A DNA stretch of 64,000 nucleotides from Thermoplasmata archaeon (GTDB taxonomy: Archaea; Thermoplasmatota; Thermoplasmata; Sysuiplasmatales; Sysuiplasmataceae). Positions 16,531 through 26,208 of the stretch are shown piece by piece; the first letter of the stretch is position 1, and each line of letters starts with the position of its first letter. Location: NCBI GenBank assembly GCA_021806165.1, contig JAJZXY010000009.1, positions 1-64,000 of the forward strand, in the 5' to 3' direction. The notes under the pieces are model-generated. The model did no database searches and was not told the origin of the DNA. It was given only the letters and a program-made list of their open reading frames with translations. Made by a program: the position numbers and the translations under genes.

Positions 16531-18185
16531 CAGTCAGCACCAAAGTACCTGAAACGGACTCCGCGGCGAAGGACGTCCTTTGACGCGGCATACCCCGCAT
16601 CCGCATGCCTTACAAGGCCAAGCCCCGGGTCGGCGTTGAGAACTCCGCTAATCTTTGCCGCCTGTGTTTCACTCCCGTCGGCAACCACAACCATTCCCGC
16701 ATGAATCGAGTTGCCTATCCCTGTCCCCCCTCCGTGGTGGACTGAGACCCATGTGGCACCGGAGATTGCATTGAGCAGCGCATTCAGAATGGGCCAGTCA
16801 GCTATGGCGTCACTTCCGTCCATCATCCTTTCAGTTTCCCTGTATGGTGAGGCAACGGACCCGGTGTCATGATGGTCCCTTCCTATGGCGACAGGTGCGG
16901 ACACCTCGCCTTCAGCCACAAGCCTGTTGATAAGCAGCCCCATGCGCTCCCTGTCACCGTACTTCATGTAGCATATCCTGGCAGGAAGTCCCTGGAAGTG
17001 CACCTTGTCCGAGGCCAGTTTTATCCACCTCCTGAGGTGGGGCTCGTCAAACTCCTCGATAATTGCCCTGTCAATGCGCGCAATGTCTGCCGGATCGCCC
17101 GAGAGCGCCACCCATCTGAACGGTCCCGAACCTATTGCGAAGAGCGGCCTGATGTAGGCCGGAACATAACCTTCTATCTCGAACGCGTTCTTCATTCCAC
17201 CCTCTTCGGCCCTGGTTCTGATGTCATTGCCATAGTCGAAAACGTTCGCCCCCCTGGACTTGAACCAGAGCAGCGCATCCGTCTCCAGTACAATGCTCCT
17301 GTAGACAGCCTGCTTGTACTCCCCGGGCTTCTCCCTCCTAAGCACATCGGCCTCCTCGGGCGTATAGCCGGAAGGTATGTATCCTCTCATCAGATCGTGC
17401 GCGGCAGTCTGGTCTGTTACCACATCCGGCACGATATCCCTCTTCACAAGCTCCCTGTAGACGTCACATGCATTTCCCAGCAGACCGATGGAAAGGGGGC
17501 GCCCAGATGCAATTGCCTCATCCTTGAGTCTGAGCGCGTCGTCGAGACTTTCCGTCCAGGTGTCCAGATACCTGTCCTTCAGCCTCTTGTCAATCCTGGC
17601 TCGGTCGACCTCGACTATTATGCCAACACCCTCGTTCATTGTGATGGCTAGAGGCTGAGCTCCTCCCATCTCACCAAGCCCGGACGACAGGACCCACCTG
17701 CCGGAAAGATTTTCGGAATGGAATGACTGGGACGCGATCGCATGCAGCGTTTCGTATGTTCCCTGTAGTATGCCCTGCGTCCCGATGTATATCCACGACC
17801 CTGCTGTCATCTGCCCGTACATGGTCAGTCCCCTTGCCTCGAGGTCCCAGAATATGTCATCCGTGGCGAAGCGCGGGACTATCTGCGAATTCACAATGAG
17901 GACCCTGGGCATCGCGGACCCTGTTCTGAACACGCCCACTGGTTTGCCAGACTGGATGAGCAGCGTCTCATCATTCTCAAGCGACTTCAGCGCCCCCACG
18001 ATTGTGTCAAACGCCTCCCAGCTTCGGGCTGCCTTCCCGCGCCCTCCATAGACGATGAGATTCTCGGGATCGCCCGCAACCTCCGGATCCAGGTTGTTCA
18101 TGAGCAGTCTGAGGGCAGCCTCCTGCCCCCATCCCCTGCAGCTCAGTTCCCTGCCCCTCGGAGCCCTGACTATGCCGTGTTCCAT
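16530..18185 (-). CDS. hutU: Urocanate hydratase
   Basis: Urocanase converts urocanate to imidazolonepropionate in histidine degradation using NAD+. The protein begins with [19 protein letters not shown] and LMNNLDPEV, family hallmarks. It contains the NAD-binding region with [14 protein letters not shown] and [11 protein letters not shown], the catalytic Cys motif in [15 protein letters not shown], and the C-terminal [20 protein letters not shown]. Length (551 aa from the Met at 18185; an upstream start at 18215 is also possible) is normal. No histidine ammonia-lyase or formiminoglutamase gene is in the window; the only neighbour is the coupled acetyltransferase. Confidence 0.95.
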   Translation of the reverse strand: MEHGIVRAPRGRELSCRGWGQEAALRLLMNNLDPEVAGDPENLIVYGGRGKAARSWEAFDTIVGALKSLENDETLLIQSGKPVGVFRTGSAMPRVLIVNSQIVPRFATDDIFWDLEARGLTMYGQMTAGSWIYIGTQGILQGTYETLHAIASQSFHSENLSGRWVLSSGLGEMGGAQPLAITMNEGVGIIVEVDRARIDKRLKDRYLDTWTESLDDALRLKDEAIASGRPLSIGLLGNACDVYRELVKRDIVPDVVTDQTAAHDLMRGYIPSGYTPEEADVLRREKPGEYKQAVYRSIVLETDALLWFKSRGANVFDYGNDIRTRAEEGGMKNAFEIEGYVPAYIRPLFAIGSGPFRWVALSGDPADIARIDRAIIEEFDEPHLRRWIKLASDKVHFQGLPARICYMKYGDRERMGLLINRLVAEGEVSAPVAIGRDHHDTGSVASPYRETERMMDGSDAIADWPILNALLNAISGATWVSVHHGGGTGIGNSIHAGMVVVADGSETQAAKISGVLNADPGLGLVRHADAGYAASKDVLRRGVRFRYFGAD

Positions 18186-18314
18186 ATTGGTACCACGTGA
18201 TGATTGCAATCCCATCTATTAGCGTTTGTCGCGCTGGCATTCCGCCCGTCCTTCCGTCAGGAACTAATAAATAATGAATGACTTTCTTTTTGCAGGATCC
18301 GGCAGGGAAGCATC

Positions 18315-19436
18315 ATGGACGGCAGCACGGCTACCAGGAAGGCATTATGGTTCTACAGGGATGAGGTCAAGGACGGCACCGTCTACTCCGAGCTGGGCAA
18401 ATCGGAGGCAAATGCCGAAACTGGCAGATACCTGCAGCAGCTCAGTGAGATGGAGCAGGCACATGCCAAGTTCTGGAAGAAATTCCTCGAGGACAGGGGT
18501 GTGAATGGGGTCAGCTACCGCTACCCCTGGTACAAGCTGCTTTTCATAAAGTTCATCAGGAAATTCTTCGGCCTCCCGATGGTGGTCAGGCTGTTCGAAC
18601 GGGGGGAGGAGAATGTGATAAAGGAATACAGGGAGTTCCTTGAAAAGGGGAACCTGGGGCAGAAGGAGGCCGAGCAGCTGCACAGCATCATAGTTGACGA
18701 AATACTCCACGAGGATTATTTTGCCAACCAGCTGACCGGGATGTCCGGGAGGCTTGCCTCCGTCAGGGATGTGTTCTACGGCATGAGCGACGGCCTCGTC
18801 GAGGTTCTGGCAGCGGTTGCGGGCCTGGAGCCCGTGGTCAAAGCGCCTGTGCTTGTTGCAGCCGGTGGACTGGTGGTCGGCATTTCGGGCACTCTCTCCA
18901 TGGCAATAGGCGCCTACATGTCCACAAAGGCGCATGTCGAGATAGGACGCCGGCAGAGCGATCGCGTCGCAAGGGAGATCGACCTGGTGGGTCCGGAGGA
19001 GAAGGTTGAACGTCTCAAGAGCCTTCTGACAGAGATGGGGTTCAAGGGCGACTATATTGAGAAGGCGGCGAGGTCAATTGCCGACGAGGGGGAGAATGCA
19101 ACCGACTTTTTTGTCAGGAACAAGCTGGGACGATCGCGTGAAAGCAGTGAAAGCCCCCGCCGGGCGGGCCTGCAGACCGGCCTCTTCTACCTGATAGGGG
19201 CTGCCTTCCCGATACTGCCATTCGCATTCATCGGCGGGACGATAGGACTAGCATTTTCGGTCCTGGCTGTGGCCCTGGCGCAGATGACAGCCGCGAGCAT
19301 TATCGCCGTTACCAGCGATACATCTGTGCTGAAGAAGGTCGGGGAGACCGTCGGCCTGACTCTTGGAGCGGCCGCTGCCACATACATACTGGGAACGCTC
19401 CTCTTCACCCTTCTGAAGCTGCCTGCCATTCCGTGA
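18315..19436 (+). CDS. Ferritin-like domain fused to VIT1/CCC1 transporter
   Basis: The 373-residue protein joins an N-terminal rubrerythrin/ferritin-like four-helix domain (about 1-145; acidic residues in FYRDEVKDG, EMEQAHAKFW and VDEILHEDYF could bind iron) to a C-terminal VIT1 membrane domain (about 150-373). The latter starts VFYGMSDGLVEVLAAVAGL, includes ISGTLSMAIGAYMSTKAHVEI, and ends in three helices. VIT1/CCC1 proteins move Fe2+ or Mn2+ with proton exchange. Bacterial MbfA proteins with the same fusion export iron and protect against peroxide. A role in iron detoxification is therefore likely. A TATA-like taataaataatg lies at about 18264-18275. Confidence 0.85.
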   Translation: MDGSTATRKALWFYRDEVKDGTVYSELGKSEANAETGRYLQQLSEMEQAHAKFWKKFLEDRGVNGVSYRYPWYKLLFIKFIRKFFGLPMVVRLFERGEENVIKEYREFLEKGNLGQKEAEQLHSIIVDEILHEDYFANQLTGMSGRLASVRDVFYGMSDGLVEVLAAVAGLEPVVKAPVLVAAGGLVVGISGTLSMAIGAYMSTKAHVEIGRRQSDRVAREIDLVGPEEKVERLKSLLTEMGFKGDYIEKAARSIADEGENATDFFVRNKLGRSRESSESPRRAGLQTGLFYLIGAAFPILPFAFIGGTIGLAFSVLAVALAQMTAASIIAVTSDTSVLKKVGETVGLTLGAAAATYILGTLLFTLLKLPAIP

Positions 19437-19442
19437 TGCTGC

Positions 19443-20609
19443 TCAGCCGGGGGGAGGCATCCCGTATTCCCTCCCCTTCCACTCCACGCCCATGCCCCTG
19501 ATGGCCCTCCAGAAAGCAGCTGCTACCATGCACATGTAGGCTGCCGCAGGAACCGGATAGATGAGCACATAGATTGCAGGGCTGCCCGTCCCGATCTGGA
19601 AGGTAAGCATCCTGAGCATCACAAGGATCAGCGAGATGACTGCAACCGCAATAAGCAAGGCCTGCTGCACCTGCCAGGCGTAGGCCATCATTGCGAGCGG
19701 CGACAGGAAGGATACTGCGAGGTAGGCAAGGTCGAATATGTAGAAACCGTACCCCTTGCCGAGGCCGCCCTGAATGTCCCTTACCATGCCGCGGCTGATT
19801 TCACCCAGACTGCTGTACATCCTGGTCTCCAGGCTGCTCCCGGCCCAGTAGAACCTGACCTTCATGCCAGCGGCCCTGAACGCACCGGCCAGTGCAATAT
19901 CCTCGACAATTATGGAGCTGATGGCGCTGTGGGTACCTGCCTTCTCATATGCGCCCCTGGGCATGAGCATGAACTGCCCGTTGGCCATGCTCCAGCCTGC
20001 GATATCCCTGTTCATGAGCTGCGGCTGGAAGAGGAGGAGGACGAACTGGGCAAAGAGGGGAAGCACCGCCCTCTCCCAGAAGGTGGCCATCCTGATTGAG
20101 GGGCCAAGGCTGAGCATATCGCAACCCTCCCCTCTGAGAGTCTCCACCGCCCTGCCGATTACGCCATCGCCGAACACCATGTCCGCATCCGTAAACAGCA
20201 GGTATTCCCCGCGAGCCTGGAGGTACCCGGTATATGCCCCCCAGTTCTTTCCCGTCCATCCGGCGGGCCTCTCCCCCTCACGTACTGCCCTTATCCTGCT
20301 TCCGTAAGCCTGCAATTTCTCCCATGTCCCGTCTTCGGACCACCCGTCAACCACAACAACCTCCAAATCGTCATAGCTCTGGGCTAGGATGGAATCGATG
20401 CATGCGCTGATGGCGTCAGCCTCATTCCTGCACGGTATGATTGCAGTCATGGATGGTTGCCTTCCATGCCCGACTGCTTTGGCAGCCCTCCTCCCTTCCA
20501 GGCTGCCCAGCGTAATAACCTGTATGAAAGAAAGTGCAAGGGAGAAGAAGAAATAGACCGCAAGGAGAATGTAAAGCGCGAGGGGTGCCGTGAAACTCAT
20601 AAAACACAC
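19443..20609 (-). CDS. Membrane glycosyltransferase family 2
   Basis: The 388-residue protein has an N-terminal membrane helix (about 8-30), a GT2 catalytic domain, and three C-terminal helices (about 285-370). The catalytic domain contains AIIPCRNEADAI, VVVDGWSEDGTW, the DxD-type FTDADMVFGDG, and the acceptor-side IIVEDIALAGAFRAAG. The architecture is that of cell-membrane GT2 enzymes acting on lipid or carotenoid acceptors (CruC/CrtQ-like); the acceptor here is not known. It converges on the ferritin-VIT gene with a 6-base gap and is divergent from the antiporter. Confidence 0.85.
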   Translation of the reverse strand: MCFMSFTAPLALYILLAVYFFFSLALSFIQVITLGSLEGRRAAKAVGHGRQPSMTAIIPCRNEADAISACIDSILAQSYDDLEVVVVDGWSEDGTWEKLQAYGSRIRAVREGERPAGWTGKNWGAYTGYLQARGEYLLFTDADMVFGDGVIGRAVETLRGEGCDMLSLGPSIRMATFWERAVLPLFAQFVLLLFQPQLMNRDIAGWSMANGQFMLMPRGAYEKAGTHSAISSIIVEDIALAGAFRAAGMKVRFYWAGSSLETRMYSSLGEISRGMVRDIQGGLGKGYGFYIFDLAYLAVSFLSPLAMMAYAWQVQQALLIAVAVISLILVMLRMLTFQIGTGSPAIYVLIYPVPAAAYMCMVAAAFWRAIRGMGVEWKGREYGMPPPG

Positions 20610-20772
20610 ACCGCATTTTCCGTGGCGATCACTTCGTCAGCCGGTTATTTCAAACTATTTTATATTCCCTCCCGTGTATCTTATACTGGGTTGGGCAGCA
20701 CGTTTGGAACAACGCCGGCGTCACAAGCCACTTCCAGTGTGTTTGTCAGCCTCACGGATAGAGGTACGGTAG

Positions 20773-21984
20773 ATGGCAGCCGAGTTGAACCTAACACCAC
20801 TCCTTACCATAGGGATACTCTTCTTCTTCGCCAAGATAGTGGGCATTCTACTCAAGCGACTCGGTATCCCGTCTGTTGTGGGGGAGATACTGGGCGGCAT
20901 GCTCATCGGGCCGTTCGCCGTAGGGGGCCTGCTCAACAGTCTTTTCGGCACAGGCATAATTGTCATCGGCCCAACCGTTGAACTTTTTTCCCAGGTTGCA
21001 GTCATAATAATCATTTTCTCCGCTGCGGCGGAGAGCGGACTCGCCGGTCTCAGGCGCGCAGGCCTGCAGGCAGTCCTGGTGGCGGCGGGAGGAGCATTTC
21101 TCCCGTTTCTTCTGGGATTCTATTTCTTCCTGATACTTGGCCGGTCCATCCCGGTAGCAGTGCTGCTTGGTTCAGCCATGGCAGCCACCAGCCTGGCGGT
21201 GACCGCCCAGTCTCTGAGCAGGCTGGAGGAAAAGTACGGGGAGGAGACAAATCTCATCATAAATGCGGCTGCCATTGATGATGTAATCAGCATCATACTT
21301 CTCGCCGTCGCGCTGACAATAGTCAATTCCACCCAGGGCAGCATAGGTGCCTTCGACGTCTTCCTGATTGCGCTCGGCGCAACTGCAACATGGTTCATCA
21401 TGCTGATAGCATCCCTGACTATAATCCCGCAGCTCATCAAGGCAATATCCAGACTCCGTGACGACAGCCTTCTCGAGTCTGCCTCTCTCGCTATTGCATT
21501 CGCTCTTTCCTCCATTTCCACCATCGCAAAGCTATCAACCGTTGTCGGCGCATATCTTGCAGGAATCTCAATGAGCAGCTCCCAGGCGCGGGAGCATGCA
21601 CAGCGGTTCGGCAACATACTGAAGAACTCGCTGGGTCCGCTCTTCTTCGCAGTCATCGGGGCGCAGCTTGATTTCATGAGCTTTGCAGACATAAACGTGG
21701 TGGCAGGCATAACTGCACTGACCGGCATAGCGGTTGTCGGGAAGGTTTTCGGCGCCGGAATCCTGGCAATGCCCAAGTTCCGCAATTTCTCCAGTGCGAT
21801 GAGGATAGGGGTGGCAATGATACCAAGGGGTGAAGTAGGGCTGGTTATAGCTGGAATTGCGCTTCAGAACAACCTCCTTTCCCAGTCCCTCTATGCAGAG
21901 ATTATAGGGATGGTCATGGCCACCACCATAATTGGCCCCATCGGTCTGGAGAAGCTCTACCATGTCGGTCGGAGCCCGAGCTGA
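20773..21984 (+). CDS. CPA2-type cation/proton antiporter
   Basis: The 403-residue protein is almost entirely membrane helices (12-13 predicted by eye). It has the CPA2/KefB features: GIPSVVGEILGGMLIGPFAVGG near the N-terminus and INAAAIDDVISIILLAV in the middle, where the DD pair carries the ion-binding acidic residues, then AVIGAQLDF and a C-terminal GEVGLVIAGIAL. No cytoplasmic TrkA-N domain is attached. It exchanges Na+ or K+ for H+. The ATG at 20773 lies about 90 bases downstream of two TATA-like blocks (20655-20690), giving an unusually long leader. Confidence 0.9.
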   Translation: MAAELNLTPLLTIGILFFFAKIVGILLKRLGIPSVVGEILGGMLIGPFAVGGLLNSLFGTGIIVIGPTVELFSQVAVIIIIFSAAAESGLAGLRRAGLQAVLVAAGGAFLPFLLGFYFFLILGRSIPVAVLLGSAMAATSLAVTAQSLSRLEEKYGEETNLIINAAAIDDVISIILLAVALTIVNSTQGSIGAFDVFLIALGATATWFIMLIASLTIIPQLIKAISRLRDDSLLESASLAIAFALSSISTIAKLSTVVGAYLAGISMSSSQAREHAQRFGNILKNSLGPLFFAVIGAQLDFMSFADINVVAGITALTGIAVVGKVFGAGILAMPKFRNFSSAMRIGVAMIPRGEVGLVIAGIALQNNLLSQSLYAEIIGMVMATTIIGPIGLEKLYHVGRSPS

Positions 21985-21987
21985 TTC

Positions 21988-23370
21988 TCAAACGCTCTCC
22001 TGTACCTCGAGGGCAGGGAAGTTGTGCGATATCCCGGGAGCGACATCCTTGAACACCTCAATGGTCCGCTCGATGTCCTCCTCGGTGTGCATTACCGACA
22101 CAGTCCATTGCTCGTCCGGACCGGGTCCTGCCGGAATGATTCCCCTGTTCATCATCGCAAGGTAGTAGTAATTCCATCGGCCGATGTCTCCCTTCAGGAA
22201 TTCCCTCCAGTTGCGCGGGCGCACCGGATTGAATGATATTGCACCGCTCAGCCCAGCCACAGGCACGGTGGCCGGAACCCCGAACCTTCCCAGGAGGTCA
22301 TTGTATGAGGAGGCCATGGCTGCAGACAGCCTTTGTGCGGTCGAAAGAGCGTTTCTGGTGAGCACATCCTTCAGCGACGCAACGACAGCGCTCATGCTCA
22401 GAGGGTTGGAATTGAACGTGCCTGCATGCGAAACTCCCCCCGGACCCACATTTTCCATAATCTTCTTTCTCCCGGCTATGGCGGAAACGGCGACCCCGCC
22501 ACCTATCGCCTTGCCCAGCACCTTGAGATCGGGCTTGACACCAAGCACTTCCTCGGCACCGCCGTAGAACTTTCCGCAAGTCTTCACTTCGTCGAAGATA
22601 AGGACAATACCATGCGCGTCGCACGCCTTCCTCAGCGCTGCTATGAATCCTGGTTCAGGTATCACGACGCCCATGTTCATGGGGAATGGTTCGAGAATGG
22701 CGGCAGCTATGTCTCCGTCTCCTTCTATTATGTCAAGCGTTGCCTGTGTGTCGTTGAACTGGGATATCACAGCTCCCTGTTTCATGAACTGGGGAATCCC
22801 CGGTCCGGCGGGCACCGAGTTTGGTGCGTCTCTGTCACCCGCATCCTCCGGTGAGGGCTTGACGCTGAAAAGCAGGTCCTGGTTGCTTCCATGGTAGCAT
22901 CCCTCGAATTTCAGCACCCTGCTTCTTCCAGTGTACGCCCTCGCCATACGGAGTGCATGCATTGTCGCCTCCGTTCCAGTGGTGGAGAATCTCACCATCT
23001 CCGTTCCGAATCTGCTGCTGACAAGTTCCGCGGCCTGGAAGCTGTTCTCATCCTCGAATCCCAGCACCGAAGAATTTTCAAGCCTTTCCTTCAGGACACG
23101 GACGAGCCTCGGGTTTGCGTGACCCGAGACAAGTGCCCCAAATCCCATGTTGAAGTCAATATATTCATTCCTGTCGATGTCGAAGATCTTCGACCCGCTT
23201 CCGCGCCTGAAATAAACGGGATACGGGTGCGTGAACCTGTAGTTGCTGTGAACCCCGTATGGGGTAAGCTCCCGTGCACGCTTCCACATCTGAAGCGAAG
23301 AAGGCGTTTTGTTAAGGTATTTCTGGTTTTCGGCTCTGAGGCTGATGCCTCCCAAATCGGCATAATCCAT
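21988..23370 (-). CDS. Class III aminotransferase, glutamate-1-semialdehyde aminomutase-like
   Basis: The 460-residue PLP enzyme resembles GSA 2,1-aminomutase: VHSNYRFTHPYPVYFRRGSGS at the N-terminus, FSTTGTEATMHALRMARAYTGR (phosphate-binding), the Asp in LIFDEVKT, and the PLP lysine in KVLGKAIGGG. It converges on the antiporter gene (3-base gap). No tetrapyrrole genes are nearby, and the N-terminal 25 residues are longer than in HemL, so another amino donor/acceptor pair is as likely. The family call is firm; the substrate is open. Confidence 0.85.
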   Translation of the reverse strand: MDYADLGGISLRAENQKYLNKTPSSLQMWKRARELTPYGVHSNYRFTHPYPVYFRRGSGSKIFDIDRNEYIDFNMGFGALVSGHANPRLVRVLKERLENSSVLGFEDENSFQAAELVSSRFGTEMVRFSTTGTEATMHALRMARAYTGRSRVLKFEGCYHGSNQDLLFSVKPSPEDAGDRDAPNSVPAGPGIPQFMKQGAVISQFNDTQATLDIIEGDGDIAAAILEPFPMNMGVVIPEPGFIAALRKACDAHGIVLIFDEVKTCGKFYGGAEEVLGVKPDLKVLGKAIGGGVAVSAIAGRKKIMENVGPGGVSHAGTFNSNPLSMSAVVASLKDVLTRNALSTAQRLSAAMASSYNDLLGRFGVPATVPVAGLSGAISFNPVRPRNWREFLKGDIGRWNYYYLAMMNRGIIPAGPGPDEQWTVSVMHTEEDIERTIEVFKDVAPGISHNFPALEVQESV

Positions 23371-23544
23371 TGTATCACATTCGGCATTACTCTCTGGAAA
23401 AAATCCAGAGCATCCGATTTCTTGCTGGACTTTATTAATACATATTAGGTATAAAATGAATTCTAGTGCATAGTAGCCTGATCCAGCGCTGCGGCACGCC
23501 TGCCCTCTCGCAATGAAGATATATCACCGCGGAGATAAAGCCGC
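23371..23544. promoter_or_regulatory. Divergent promoter region
   Basis: This intergenic stretch separates head-to-head genes. An AT-rich block at about 23425-23460 (tttattaatacatattaggtataaaa in two parts) carries TATA-like elements for the minus-strand aminotransferase. The block agatatatcacc at about 23516-23527 lies about 25 bases before the ATG at 23545 and would give a leaderless plus-strand transcript. Confidence 0.45.
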
Positions 23545-24150
23545 ATGCCGGAAGGGTCGAGTCGTCTGGTGAGGATTGGCGGAGCGGCTGGTGTGATTGG
23601 CCCCGTTATTGCACTCACGCTTGTTTTCTATTCTGTCTCAATCTCCCCCTGGTTCTCGTGGCAGGGAAATGCGCTCAGTGACCTGGGAGTCAGCAGCGCG
23701 GCCGTGTATTTCAACAACGGGCTGATAGCCGAAGGCTGCCTGAACTTCGTATTTGCCGTCGGCGTCTTTGCGGCTTTCGACTGGACAAGGCTCAAGATAC
23801 CAGTCGGGCTCCTGGTGGGCATAAGTGGCGTCTCTCTCGCCTTTGTCGGCGTCTTTACAGAGCATTCCGGCTCCCTGCACGGTGAATTCGCGTTAGGTTT
23901 CTTCATTCTCTACCCGCTATCCCTCCTTGTAATAGCAGGCGTCTGCTTCAGGAGGGGGCGGCTCTTCGCCGCACTATCCGCCATAATGGGGATAGCGGCG
24001 CTCGTCGCCATCTTCCTGACACCGCACAAGAGCGGTGCGCTTGCAATCCCGGAGATACTTGAAGCGCTGATACTTTCCGCATGGTCTGTTGGTGTGGGCG
24101 TGTTCATGGCCGCGCGGGGAAGGTTTCCCGTCCGCGGCACAACCACATGA
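23545..24150 (+). CDS. DUF998 membrane protein
   Basis: The 201-residue protein has six hydrophobic helices and the DUF998 pattern: an N-terminal helix, SWQGNALSDLGVS after it, then GVFTEHSGSLHGEFALGFFILYP in the centre. The conserved NALSDLG and H-x3-H/HG motifs face the same side of the membrane. The family is widespread in archaea with no assigned function. The start is supported by a TATA box about 25 bases upstream. Confidence 0.85.
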   Translation: MPEGSSRLVRIGGAAGVIGPVIALTLVFYSVSISPWFSWQGNALSDLGVSSAAVYFNNGLIAEGCLNFVFAVGVFAAFDWTRLKIPVGLLVGISGVSLAFVGVFTEHSGSLHGEFALGFFILYPLSLLVIAGVCFRRGRLFAALSAIMGIAALVAIFLTPHKSGALAIPEILEALILSAWSVGVGVFMAARGRFPVRGTTT

Positions 24151-24220
24151 ACGTAACCGTATCAAAAGACTAAATCTCTTCATACCACCTGTTTATGTAT
24201 TGAGTGGATTATGCCTGCAC

Positions 24221-25357
24221 ATGCAGGCCATCAAGGCAGATGTGCTCTATGATGGAACAGGTGCGGCTGCTAAGAAGGGCGTATATATCATCTATGAAGC
24301 CGGAAGGGTGGTACGTGTCAGCAGGTCCCGGCCCGGGTGCGAAGTGGTGGCCTCGGGGACTGTCACGCCCGCATTTGTCGACGGACATGCACACATTGGC
24401 CTCGCGCGCAGCGGCGAACCATCTTCGGAGGATGAAGCGAATGAACAGATGGGCCCCATGCTTCCGATGGTAAACGCGCTCGACTCAGTCTACATGGATG
24501 ATGCAGCGTTCAGGGACAGCGTTGATCACGGGATACTCTATTCACATGTAATGCCGGGAAGCGGCAACATCATTGGAGGGCGAACTGCCCTGATACGCAA
24601 TTTCGCCTCTGACATAGAGGACGCATACATCATGCAGCCAGGCATAAAGGCGGCGCTCGGCTACAATCCGCGTTCCACAACCTCCTGGAAGGGAGAGAGG
24701 CCGCATACGAGGATGGGTGCTATCTCAATCCTGCGCAATGAGCTGATGAAGGCGAGGAAGGCGAAGGAGCTGATTGCCCAGGGGAAGAGGATAAGGGCTG
24801 AAATAGAGCCTCAGACCGAGGCAATGATGGAAATCCTGGATGGTGAGCGCGTTCTCATGGTTCATGTCCACAAGGAGGATGACATTGTGAACCTGATCAA
24901 ACTCAGGAGTGAATTCGGATTCAGGGCGGTGATAAATCATGCAGTGGACGTCCATTCACCCGCCATCTGGCAAAAGGTTGCCGCAGCAGGGCTGGATGTG
25001 ATTTACGGACCGCTGGATGCGTTTGCATACAAGGTCGAACTGAAACACGAGAACTGGCGCAACGCGCGCTTTCTCATGCAGTCAGGCGTCAGGTTCGGGC
25101 TGATGACAGACCACCCTGTGATATTGCAGCGCAATCTCTTCCTCCAATTGAGATTCTTCCTGCGCCTGGACCTCAGCAGGGAGCGCTCAGTGGCGCTTGT
25201 GTCCGGGGAAACTGCTTCCATACTTGGAGTTCCTGACATAGGCACTTTGAAGCCCGGAAGTATGGCTTCCATGATTGTATGGGACGGCGATCCGTTTCAT
25301 CTCTCGTCCAGTCCGTCAGCCGTTGTCGCCGAGGGGAAGATAGTCTCGGAAGGGTGA
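24221..25357 (+). CDS. Amidohydrolase (imidazolonepropionase-like)
   Basis: The 378-residue protein belongs to the COG1228-type amidohydrolases. The metal motif H-x-H is in VDGHAHIGL, further metal or catalytic positions are in MVHVHKEDDIV, VINHAVDVH and MTDHPVILQ, and the family's C-terminal GTLKPGSMASMIVWDGDPF is present. It hydrolyses a cyclic or linear amide whose identity is unknown; imidazolonepropionase and prolidase-like enzymes share the fold. The ATG at 24221 is preferred; an upstream frame overlaps the DUF998 gene. Its 3' end overlaps the convergent DUF169 gene by 61 bases. Confidence 0.85.
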   Translation: MQAIKADVLYDGTGAAAKKGVYIIYEAGRVVRVSRSRPGCEVVASGTVTPAFVDGHAHIGLARSGEPSSEDEANEQMGPMLPMVNALDSVYMDDAAFRDSVDHGILYSHVMPGSGNIIGGRTALIRNFASDIEDAYIMQPGIKAALGYNPRSTTSWKGERPHTRMGAISILRNELMKARKAKELIAQGKRIRAEIEPQTEAMMEILDGERVLMVHVHKEDDIVNLIKLRSEFGFRAVINHAVDVHSPAIWQKVAAAGLDVIYGPLDAFAYKVELKHENWRNARFLMQSGVRFGLMTDHPVILQRNLFLQLRFFLRLDLSRERSVALVSGETASILGVPDIGTLKPGSMASMIVWDGDPFHLSSSPSAVVAEGKIVSEG

Positions 25358-26082
25358 AACTCACTCCCTTTCGTCGAATTTCCTCTCCTCTCAATATCCT
25401 CGGTGAGGACCGCACTGCTGGCATGGGCTGCAGCCTGCATCCTGCTTGAGAACTCATGCAGCCAGCTGCCACTGATGGCCAGGAGAAACTTCCCTTTCGA
25501 TATGTCTACGCAGGTCCTGAAGCCAGTGCATCCGAAACTCAGTGCCGCGTTCTCCTTCCCCTGCATTATGAAAGGTATCACCGAGCAGGCAGGCCTCCCG
25601 GTCAGCGGGACTCCAAACGGACGGACCCCTCCCATGCCCGCACCCTCGAGTGCAACCGTTGCCTGCTCTGGTTCAAGGAACATGATAACAACATCGGGTG
25701 GATATGGCAGAGATCGGAGAAGGCCGCGGCATACGAATGAAGGTGCCTGCTCAAGGTGAGGGATTCTGGCGGCCTCATCCCTTTCAAGATAGCGCCTGCC
25801 TTCCATCCAGCCTATTGTCTCCCCAGGCTTCCTGCCCAATTCTCCCTCAAGGCGTACTCCCATGGCAAAGGCGCCAATCTCGCAGTTGTAATGGGCGTCC
25901 AGTTTTGCATAGAATGCACCTGATACTCCTGCACCCCAGAAGGTTCATCCTGAAGGCACCTCGCCTGCATATGCAGCAATTCCCGCCTGTTCCTTTTGCA
26001 GGCAGGTTGTCTGTACGGGCGGCACCGGATGGTCCGGGCCCGATACCAGCGTGTCTCGAATCTCGCCGAAATTCCGGAGCAT
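25297..26082 (-). pseudogene. DUF169 gene interrupted by an in-frame TGA
   Basis: The downstream 188 codons (25297-25863) match DUF169/COG2043: PHLEQAPSFVCRGLL, YPPDVVIMFLEPEQA, and the C-terminal GCTGFRTCVDISKGKFLLAISG. Family-like sequence in the same frame continues upstream (SGAFYAKLDAHYNCEIGAFAMG) and beyond to an ATG at 26082, broken only by TGA at 25945-25947. The full frame would be about 260 codons, near the family's usual length. From memory of the family, the TGA falls close to a conserved Cys, so it may be a Cys-to-stop mutation, a recoded codon, or a sequence error. Without it the protein could still start at the ATG at 25863 as a truncated form. Confidence 0.65.
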
Positions 26083-26149
26083 GAAACCTCCACAACATTC
26101 CCCATATCTCAACAGCCTGAATCATTGTGCGGGACGGGGCAAAGGCAAG

Positions 26150-26157
26150 ATTTATCT
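26150..26157 (+). promoter_or_regulatory. TATA box for a small zinc-protein gene
   Basis: The block tttatcta lies about 55 bases before the ATG at 26209. The leader between them contains a Shine-Dalgarno-like aaggag at about 26190-26195, so this gene is probably not leaderless. Confidence 0.4.
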
Positions 26158-26208
26158 AATCGTTCGCAGTGGTCAGACTGGTCATCCGGAAAGGAGTGTA
26201 CTGATAAA

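Noticed and set aside
16869-17651. A 260-codon open frame opposite hutU
   Set aside because: It lies entirely within a well-supported urocanase gene on the other strand and has no family-like motifs; it is a codon-bias shadow.
21988-23370. Naming the aminotransferase hemL
   Set aside because: The family fits, but no tetrapyrrole genes are nearby and the N-terminus differs, so only the family is given.
25200-25296. A SECIS-like element after the DUF169 gene
   Set aside because: The downstream sequence on that strand shows no hairpin with the archaeal SECIS bulge, so selenocysteine is not supported from sequence.
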